From contig MJCC01000009.1 of the NCBI GenBank assembly GCA_001766655.1, forward strand, positions 677,556 to 712,397: 34,842 nt of DNA, in the 5' to 3' direction. How positions within the stretch are numbered: position 1 is the stretch's first letter; each line of letters begins with the position of its first letter. Source of the DNA: Phytomonas francai (Eukaryota; Euglenozoa; Kinetoplastea; Trypanosomatida; Trypanosomatidae). This document shows, one piece after another, positions 28,712 through 34,842 of the stretch. The notes beneath the pieces are model-generated. The model was not told the DNA's origin. It saw nothing but the letters and a program-made list of their open reading frames with translations, and ran no database searches. A program made the translations under genes and the position numbers.

Positions 28712-30310
28712 TCAAGTGTTTATACTATTTTCCCGCGCTACAACTTCTTTTAGCCAATCGATTATTTCCTCGCGACTGAATGATGGATTTAGTACAACTT
28801 TTTTACGAATATCCATCAGCAGAGCTCCAATCCTGGTTGGCTCTATACCCTTAATACTTTTCAAGTCGTTACCCTTGACTGGTAACACGAGACTATAGGC
28901 ATTCAACAAACCCTGCTGTGCCTCCAGCCCACGCCATAGCGGTATGAAAAGATCCATTATCTCCTCTTCATCCTTAGACGCATGTAATAAGTTGCTATGC
29001 TCTTCCAACACTAAGAAAGTATAAAGAACGACGCCAAAAGCTTTTGATATAACGGATACATTGCTTAGATGTCCAAGAGCTTCAAAAATGATTAGCTTGG
29101 TAGAATCTTGCATAGCTGCCTGACGTAGATCTGCAATTGAGAAATGATGGCCTAGAAGTACGTTGTAGCAGTTCACCATCCCCTGAACGCAGTGAAAGGT
29201 CTGCAAGGGAAGCTTTAAACCGCTAATGCAGACTGCGTAAAGACGTTTTTCCACCTCAAGTGGTGGCACACTTCGAAAAAATGGAATTATCAGTTCAAAC
29301 AGCATGGCCATTAGTCTTTCTTTTTCCTCTATGAAGAGGAATGAAGAAGGCTTTGAAAAAAGCGGAGAGACTAAAGTGTTGAGCTCCACGATGCTCTCAA
29401 GTGAGCGCCGGTTATGGGCTTCTTTTTCAGCCAAGCATTCAATTCTTTCAATTTCCGATGAAAACTTCTTCTTACCAGGCACCTGCTTCATATAAACTTC
29501 CGCTAAAAGATATTTTTGGAGCAAACGCATATCAAAAAGAATCTCAACGCACTTCTCGGGAAGAGGAGAGCTCATCATTTTGGTAAATTCTTTACTAACA
29601 CGCTCCCGAGATACTTTCTGTGTCAGCTTATCCAGCAATTCGTCGTCCACGCACTCAAGGATTCCGCTATGGAGAGAGAAATTCAGCTTCCCAAGCTGAC
29701 CGATAAAGCGCACCCCTCGCAGCAAACGAAGCGGATCATCATAAAACGTTTCCTTTGGCGAAAGTGGACAACGAATAATCCGTTTCTGAAGGTCTTCAAG
29801 ACCCGTGGTGTAGTCCTCTACCATGTTGGTGTTGAGATTATAGAAAAGAGCGTTCATGGTGAAATCTCTCCGGAGGGCGTCCATCAAGGGGGTAGCAGGC
29901 CTTACTTGCGGGATGCGGGAGTCTGCAGAGTACTCGTCTGTTCGAAGTGCGCAGAACTCGACTGGGATGCCACACACGCATACCGTAGCAGTTTCAATAT
30001 GTTTGGAAAGGGCTGGGTTAACCCGGATAACACCTACTGTGCGGGCTTTCCCGCTTTCCGCCGCCTCAAAGGCCGATACTTCGTTTGCAAACTGCTCCCC
30101 CGACACCAAAGAGCCCGCGGGTGACTCAATGGCGATGTCAATATCGTTCGAATACAAACCAAGAAGCATGTCGCGCACCCACCCACCGGCGACGCGAAGG
30201 GTTGTATTAAGATCCTTTTCAACATTAACTCTCAGTAATGTTGTAAAGACTTTCTGATGGGAAGGTGGAATGACAGCATCTAGTCTACAAATTTTTGGAA
30301 TCATTGACAT
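28712..30310 (-). CDS. CCA-adding tRNA nucleotidyltransferase (class II)
   Basis: Encodes 532 residues, ATG at 30310; a second ATG two codons later is equally possible. The stop is TGA. The enzyme adds or repairs the 3'-terminal CCA of tRNAs without a nucleic-acid template, in nucleus, cytosol or mitochondrion. Seen motifs: catalytic GGWVRDMLLG (42-51) with the metal-binding DID (56-58), RRDFTMNALFYN (147-158), VEDYTTGLEDL (164-174), and the nucleotide-selecting region DDPLRLLRGVRF (191-202), followed by a helical C-terminal half. Class II enzymes in yeast and human are about 430-545 residues, so the length is within range. The N-terminal residues before the catalytic core are few, with no obvious mitochondrial presequence unless another start is used. 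Identification is secure. Confidence 0.5.
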   Translation of the reverse strand: MSMIPKICRLDAVIPPSHQKVFTTLLRVNVEKDLNTTLRVAGGWVRDMLLGLYSNDIDIAIESPAGSLVSGEQFANEVSAFEAAESGKARTVGVIRVNPALSKHIETATVCVCGIPVEFCALRTDEYSADSRIPQVRPATPLMDALRRDFTMNALFYNLNTNMVEDYTTGLEDLQKRIIRCPLSPKETFYDDPLRLLRGVRFIGQLGKLNFSLHSGILECVDDELLDKLTQKVSRERVSKEFTKMMSSPLPEKCVEILFDMRLLQKYLLAEVYMKQVPGKKKFSSEIERIECLAEKEAHNRRSLESIVELNTLVSPLFSKPSSFLFIEEKERLMAMLFELIIPFFRSVPPLEVEKRLYAVCISGLKLPLQTFHCVQGMVNCYNVLLGHHFSIADLRQAAMQDSTKLIIFEALGHLSNVSVISKAFGVVLYTFLVLEEHSNLLHASKDEEEIMDLFIPLWRGLEAQQGLLNAYSLVLPVKGNDLKSIKGIEPTRIGALLMDIRKKVVLNPSFSREEIIDWLKEVVARENSINT

Positions 30311-30656
30311 CAAGCAGATGAATCAAATACACTACTTGAATATCCCTGAAATTAGAAAGGCTAGAAAGATGGAAACAGATGAAGCATACTCAGCAAACCT
30401 ACTCCCAACCTTCTTAGTCCTTCCTCTGTCAAGAAACAACTAGGTTAGATATGTGACAATAGTATTTCTGTATCGATTTTTTATTTTCCTCTACATTCGT
30501 TCCTTTGTTGTGGAACTCAAAGAACGCAATCGCAACACCAGCATTTACATAATACACACTAACATTACATAGGTGGCTTCAATGTGCAGGTATATCAGTG
30601 AGTTTGCATCGAGAATTTAAGTCACCATTGCATTTGAATCTTGCAACTTTCTCTTT
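30311..30656. other. Intergenic; frame of the LRR gene stays open past its TGA
   Basis: About 350 bases between the LRR gene and the CCA enzyme gene. No separate gene seen. In the LRR frame no TAA or TAG occurs for about 80 codons after the TGA (to TAA at 30416-30414), only further TGA codons. See the findings. Confidence 0.5.
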
Positions 30657-31226
30657 TCACGGCAGCGGCATTGTACCTCCTTCCGCTATTTCATGAGAAA
30701 GCTGAGAGCTGCGGTTTAAAGAAACCAAATCCTTCAACTTGACTCGCCAATCGACACTAATTTTGCTATGACTAATGGCAAGATCCACAATGCGTTTGTT
30801 TGTGCAAAGAAGTCTTTCTAAACTTAATGCCGCACCCTCGCTTATGCAGTTACCTGATACATCGATGCGTTCAAGACTCGGGTGATTTGCTACACCATTA
30901 CAGAGCGCATCAATACCTTTATTGCGGAGACCATTCTGTACAAACAAAATTGATTTGAGATTGTGTAGTTTTTCAATCACTCCTAGAAGAGGAATGATGC
31001 CTCTGTCACCGATATAATTGTTGCTAAAGTCGAGTGTCTCACCAAGATAAGCCATACCTGGCTTATCAGGAAGAATCGCAATGATCCCACTATTTGCATG
31101 AATTCCGTTTTCTGCACATGCCTTCACATACACATCGCGCAGGGACGGTTCTTGCACACGCAAAACATTAGCTGAAACTTTTTGAGAAGGCTTTGTTTGC
31201 TTCCTTAAAACTTTTCGTGATCGCAT
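30657..31226 (-). CDS. Leucine-rich-repeat protein, 189 residues
   Basis: I place the start at ATG 31226 (MRSRKVLRKQTKPSQKVSAN), after which comes a basic leader. The longer frame begins only at a TTG. The stop is TGA. Residues about 60-165 hold ribonuclease-inhibitor-type LRR units: LGETLDFSNNYIGDRGIIPL, LKSILFVQNGLRNKGIDAL, LERIDVSGNCISEGAALSLE and VDLAISHSKIS, with the L-x-x-L-x-L-x-x-N-x-I/L-x-x-x-G pattern. Such LRR proteins are usually protein-binding scaffolds; many in trypanosomatids are flagellar or cytoskeletal. Only four repeats are present, so this is a short solenoid. The partner is unknown. The C-terminal end is uncertain because the frame stays mostly open after the stop. Confidence 0.5.
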   Translation of the reverse strand: MRSRKVLRKQTKPSQKVSANVLRVQEPSLRDVYVKACAENGIHANSGIIAILPDKPGMAYLGETLDFSNNYIGDRGIIPLLGVIEKLHNLKSILFVQNGLRNKGIDALCNGVANHPSLERIDVSGNCISEGAALSLERLLCTNKRIVDLAISHSKISVDWRVKLKDLVSLNRSSQLSHEIAEGGTMPLP

Positions 31227-31562
31227 GTTTACGGCTTTGAAGAATGATAATAATAACGAACGGGAAAAAAACAAAAGAGGTAAAGGGCAAAATGAAACTT
31301 AATTGTAAATAACTATATTTTAGGCATATACCTATTCTTGATAAACAAATATGAACCATTTATTTGTTATAGGCATACGAATAAGTCAAAAGGAGAAAAG
31401 GTGTTGATGGGCAGTCTTACGATACTTCAAAATTGTTTCTTGTTCGTTTTGTGAGCATGCACATTATCGTTCACGAATCGCTAAATAATAATAAAAACAC
31501 TAAAGGCAGATAGGTATCCAGACACATACATATACAGCAACAGAAAAATTCCAAAATTCCCT
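31227..31562. other. Intergenic, AT-rich
   Basis: About 335 bases without a supported gene. Hydrophobic ORFs on the minus strand here are translations of T-rich tract sequence, and the longest extends only through non-ATG codons. Confidence 0.5.
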
Positions 31563-31823
31563 TTAAAAGTTCCACCACTTAGCTGGGGAAGTGGATTTTC
31601 CCATTTTCCCATCAGCCCCAACGCAATTAAACACTCGTTTTTGTGCAGAGACGAATGAATACAGAGCGCAGACGCAACCTGAGCCAGCGAATAAATATAA
31701 AGCGTTGATATGCTTCATAACATTTCGGTGAGTACGCTGAGCACGTGAGAAGGTGTTTTCCTCATTACCCATTGGTTCTTTCATAAATTGATGCGCAAGG
31801 CGACGATAGCTTGTACGGAACAT
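31563..31823 (-). CDS. Small probable mitochondrial membrane protein, 86 residues
   Basis: ATG at 31823 to TAA. The N-terminus MFRTSYRRLAHQFMKEP is basic and amphipathic, like a mitochondrial presequence. A hydrophobic segment INALYLFAGSGCVCALYSFV (about residues 39-58) is a probable membrane span, followed by a short polar tail with conserved-looking WWNF at the end. Size and layout fit small accessory subunits of respiratory complexes in kinetoplastids, but I recognise no specific one. It lies on the coding strand between two supported genes, with AT-rich gaps on either side. Confidence 0.5.
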   Translation of the reverse strand: MFRTSYRRLAHQFMKEPMGNEENTFSRAQRTHRNVMKHINALYLFAGSGCVCALYSFVSAQKRVFNCVGADGKMGKSTSPAKWWNF

Positions 31824-32732
31824 GATGCTTTTTAAAACAGAGGTAAATTTAAGGCAAAAATAAATTATCTATTAGTAAGAGAGGAAAAAAGGGGTAACAG
31901 GTTTGAAAATGCAAAAGTAAGAGCAGCGCCTCTATAACTAACGCAAGAAAATGGCATAAACATCTAAAACGGGAGTAAACAAATTTCATATTTAGATTTG
32001 CTCTTTCCATTTGTAAGGAACGATGAAAGAATGTGAAAACAGAGAACAAACCTTTGTTTATAAATAAGTAAGAACAGTTTAGTAACTTTACTGTAGATAT
32101 AAAATCCCTTATGAGGCATCATTAGGTTCGAAATAATACAACAGAGGTAACATTTTTCAATTCTTCTGTAATCACTATGAGTAGATACCAGTAAAAGATC
32201 CATTATTGCATAAAACCCAATCGCATTAAAATGAAATTAAGGGAACTTATTCAGGTTAATTGTGTATCTTTAAAGCGAAAAGGAAATACATTCCATAAAA
32301 AAGAAAAGGGAGGTTTAAAATACGAAAACAAAAGAGAAATTAAGGAGGTTACATGAAATAATGTTGATGTATAAAAATATATATATATAGAAGCCAAATG
32401 CGTATAAATTAGGCTGAGATATAGACCTCGGTTTTATTTTTGAAATGTGGTTTATATAATCAAAATCCATTGTATTGAAATGAAAATAATGTCGACCAGA
32501 GAAGGAAGTGTCAACGCACAACCAACAAAATATGTTATTAATTTTATAAAAAAGACTGAGTAATGAAGAAATAATTAATATATATGTATATGTATATGTA
32601 TACATATGCAACATTCGAGGAGTCAATGCGCATTAAAGAATGGATTCAAGCCTAATAGACTTTAGTTTGCCATTAATTCTGGCTTGGCCTGAATAAAACA
32701 AGCTTGAAGATGAGCGACGTTTGTATAAAATA
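31824..32732. other. 0.9 kb AT-rich intergenic region
   Basis: No gene supported. Contains TA-rich simple repeats near 32377-32391 and 32577-32610. ORFs here are hydrophobic translations of A/T tracts without domain content. Confidence 0.5.
32577..32610. repeat. TA/TG-rich imperfect repeat
   Basis: Repeated TATATG units in the gap downstream of the kinase gene. Confidence 0.5.
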
Positions 32733-33848
32733 TTACTCACGATCGTCTATGCTGACAATATTATGAGATTGATTAGTTCCATTTCTGGATGGCATGCCTT
32801 GGGCCTTGGCACTACTGATTAGGTTTGCCAGGACTTCGATTGCTTGTGACGAAGTCTTGTTCTCAATAATGTTATTACTAAGGGCAGGGGCATCTTGCAG
32901 CTGTTCAGGCTTTTTGATTTCATTGGCACACGGGTCCCAATCGAATATATTGTCCATCTGCTCACAGGGGTTCATTTCTTCCAAAACTGAGTTCAACAAA
33001 ACATGACACATTTCGTAGTGCGGAACCTCTGTGAAGGCCATATTCCGTACGTAGAACAAAAGGTAACTGAACTGGCGAGGACACTTCGCGCAAATTTCAT
33101 TTACGGGTATTTGCTCTTTAAGCTTTCCAATATGTTGCTTTTTTGTGTCGTAATCTTTTATATTAAGACCAGTCCATGGTAAACGACCCCGGTACATGTA
33201 AATCATTATATATACAAGTTGCTCCATATCGTCCCGACGACTTTGAGAGAGACCCTTGTGTGTGTTCAGAGAGGCGAATCGCGACGTGCCCAGGAAGCTC
33301 TTGCCTGTCGTTAGCTCTCGGTGTCCGCAGCTGGGGGTGCGATACCTGGTGCTAAGCCCAAAGTCAATCAAGAAAATACGCCGAGAATTTACACCTCTCC
33401 CTATAAGGAAGTTATCTGTCTTAAGATCTCGGTGGATATAACCAGCAGAGTGCACATATTGCAAACGTGACAGCATTTGATCAGCAAGCATGACGGTGGT
33501 TTTTAGAGAAAAGCGCTTCATTTTTTCAAGTATAGATTCTAACGAAGGGCCATGCAGGGTCATGATTATCACCCGGTAGTCTCCCTCTTGCCCATAGTAC
33601 TTGAGTGTTGAAATCCCTGCTATGCCATCCTGAGAACGGACTTTTTGTATATCCTGCATAACATGGGCTTCATGAAAGAGAAAGGAGGTTTTGCCAGTAT
33701 TCCTTTCTACTTTAATAGCGACTGAGTCATTATTAGATGTTTGAATTCCTTCATACACTTCACCGAAGCCGCCTTTCCCAATGTACTTGGTAAGCAAAAA
33801 TCTCCCCTGAAAAATAGTGTGTGGTAATTCGTGTGTTTGGTTAAACAT
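32733..33848 (-). CDS. Casein kinase 1-like serine/threonine protein kinase
   Basis: Encodes 371 residues, ATG at 33848, TAA stop. The kinase domain spans about residues 16-295: glycine loop GKGGFGEV (24-31), ATP-binding lysine in VAIKVE (Lys46), catalytic loop HRDLKTDNF (139-147, Asp141 and Asn146), DFG (162-164), and the CK1 hallmarks GTSRFASLNTHKG (187-199) and QSRRDDMEQL (202-211), which replace the usual APE region. Typical CK1 enzymes read HRDIKPDN and GTPRFASINTHLG, so this copy is divergent at Pro-to-Thr (144) and Pro-to-Ser (189) but keeps all catalytic residues. The C-terminal 75 residues are polar and probably regulatory. No membrane or signal segment. It likely phosphorylates Ser/Thr near acidic or pre-phosphorylated sites; the substrate is unknown. 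It may be closer to a TTBK or other CK1-related branch. Confidence 0.5.
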   Translation of the reverse strand: MFNQTHELPHTIFQGRFLLTKYIGKGGFGEVYEGIQTSNNDSVAIKVERNTGKTSFLFHEAHVMQDIQKVRSQDGIAGISTLKYYGQEGDYRVIIMTLHGPSLESILEKMKRFSLKTTVMLADQMLSRLQYVHSAGYIHRDLKTDNFLIGRGVNSRRIFLIDFGLSTRYRTPSCGHRELTTGKSFLGTSRFASLNTHKGLSQSRRDDMEQLVYIMIYMYRGRLPWTGLNIKDYDTKKQHIGKLKEQIPVNEICAKCPRQFSYLLFYVRNMAFTEVPHYEMCHVLLNSVLEEMNPCEQMDNIFDWDPCANEIKKPEQLQDAPALSNNIIENKTSSQAIEVLANLISSAKAQGMPSRNGTNQSHNIVSIDDRE

Positions 33849-34159
33849 TACTGATTTTTTTCTTAAGGTTAATTATAAAAGTACCTGTGATGCTTTATTG
33901 AAATCGATTGAACTAAAAGGGCTGAAAAGCTTTGGATACAATTTGGTGTGAATCCTATTACTAACGCGTAAATGAGAAGGAAAGGAAATGAAGCCATGCA
34001 CACACACGCACAAAAAAAAAAGTCTATCAATAAAAATATGCAAACATACCCCCCTCTTACCCCGCACACTATACATATAGACACAAGGTAGCGGCTACAA
34101 CTGCAAAGACTTTACCGAGTAGATTTCCTACAATGATTAGGTCGGCAAGATATAATTTA
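33849..34159. other. Intergenic upstream of the CK1-like gene
   Basis: About 310 bases, leader side of the kinase gene. On the coding strand it carries T-rich tracts (complement of 34009-34021), usable as a trans-splicing signal. No gene supported. Confidence 0.5.
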
Positions 34160-34842
34160 TCACGCACCAATGAAGTGACCCAAAAATTCAAGAGCGAATT
34201 CAAGTGTTAATGCATCTTGCAAAGATAAATCCTTCCACCTATCCACCCCAAAGGCTTTTAAAACTAAGGGCTCACTGGAATCAATGGGATTTTTAATCAA
34301 GAAATCGCTCAAGTTGATGCAAAATACCTGGCCAATACGATATTGGTAACCGACGCTCAATACGGTAAAAGCTCGAATCAAATGAAGCACCACTTGCTCT
34401 TAAAACCTTGGAGAGCCTCTCTTTCTCGAGCATAGGTGTTGTTTCCCCTGTGATGGTCGAGCGTGGCGTAGAGTTGGTAGTATCGGGATCTTCCTCCACC
34501 ATTTCCGCCGAACATTTGTCCTTCGTTTTAGCCGACGCATTCGCAACAGAGCACTGTGCATCAATCCTTGATCGATACGCCTCTAACTGCTGTGAGTGAA
34601 GTTGAGCATAGGATTTAGCTTTTTTGCTGAGGTTTTCATATTCATGAAAAAGAAAAGAATGCAGCGCCTTCAGCTCCATCTCATCCTGAATAAATTTAAT
34701 GATTTGATCGTTTTCGCTAATTAGGCATAAAATAGTAGGGAATAGGATATGTCGAGCACTGGAAAAGTAGTGAATCGGGAGAGAGCTCAGCATACTTCCT
34801 ATGAAGGTCTTCCCCTTTCCCCAGGAGATCATTTCCTGTAAA
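34160..34842 (-). CDS. Partial gene at right edge with a possible frame break
   Basis: The frame is open to the window edge; ATG at 34832 (MISWGKGKTFIGSMLSS) may be internal. In this frame the product is 179 residues, ending RLPISYWPGILHQLERFLD at TAA 34295-34293. It has an N-terminal hydrophobic part, a helix DEMELKALHSFLFHEYENLS and a Ser/Thr-rich linker. A second frame, open from 34399 down to TGA at 34160, has no ATG but reads well as protein (INLSDFLIKNPIDSSEPLVL ... DRWKDLSLQDALTLEFALEF), with about one third of codons starting with G. One inserted base between 34399 and 34293 would join them, giving roughly 220 residues. Alternatively the first frame simply ends at 34293. No family recognised. 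Confidence 0.5.

Noticed and set aside
32120..32140. GGTTCGAA-like box suggestive of a tRNA B box
   Set aside because: There is no A box or cloverleaf around it. No tRNA could be folded by eye anywhere in the window.

Overview
The window looks like nuclear DNA of a kinetoplastid flagellate, most likely a trypanosomatid. This is inferred from gene content and layout. All supported protein genes lie on the minus strand, one after another, as single intronless reading frames of up to 2433 codons, as in a directional polycistronic cluster. Several starts are preceded by pyrimidine-rich tracts and an AG of the kind used for spliced-leader trans-splicing. Fructose-1,6-bisphosphatase ends in a peroxisomal/glycosomal type 1 signal (SNL) and lies next to a two-RRM protein that matches trypanosomatid DRBD3/PTB1. 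I could not assign a genus.

In the order a minus-strand polymerase would read it (high to low coordinates): a gene cut by the right edge with a probable frame break (34.1-34.8 kb); a casein kinase 1-like kinase (32.7-33.8); an 86-residue membrane protein (31.6-31.8); a leucine-rich-repeat protein (30.7-31.2); a CCA-adding tRNA nucleotidyltransferase (28.7-30.3); a 2433-residue protein of unknown function (21.2-28.5); DRBD3/PTB1 (19.7-20.7); a 2.4 kb AT-rich gap with two tiny candidate ORFs; a GC-rich broken ORF (16.8-17.2); fructose-1,6-bisphosphatase (15.2-16.2); a single-membrane-span protein (13.7-14.2); a disordered protein (12.4-13.2); a coiled-coil protein whose frame appears to continue past its stop (9.7-11.6); a possible frame-broken small membrane protein (8.75-9.03); a short coiled-coil protein (7.8-8.1); TCF25/Rqc1 (3.8-6.4); an unknown 154-residue protein (2.8-3.3); RRP36 (1.8-2.5); and a disrupted C-terminal half of a CLC chloride channel/transporter (1-1.06 kb).

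The recognisable genes are housekeeping: gluconeogenesis (FBPase), tRNA 3'-end maturation (CCA enzyme), rRNA processing (RRP36), ribosome-associated quality control (TCF25), mRNA control (DRBD3) and signalling (CK1-like). No functional operon is implied, because co-transcription in kinetoplastids does not mean co-regulation. Intergenic DNA is AT-rich with TA microsatellites and long homopolymers. One ambiguous base (n) lies at 14685.

The most interesting signals are reading frames that stay recognisable across stop codons (the CLC remnant and the tail of the coiled-coil gene), and a near-perfect 28-base palindrome in the 5' coding part of the DRBD3 gene. I tested by eye whether a Blastocrithidia-like code (UGA=Trp, UAR=Glu) could explain the interrupted frames. 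The intact large genes argue against general use of such a code: about 37 Trp codons, all TGG, and no in-frame stop in about 5600 codons. Pseudogene decay or homopolymer sequencing errors are therefore at least as likely.

(Format note: the original answer gave no confidence values; 0.5 is a placeholder in every feature.)
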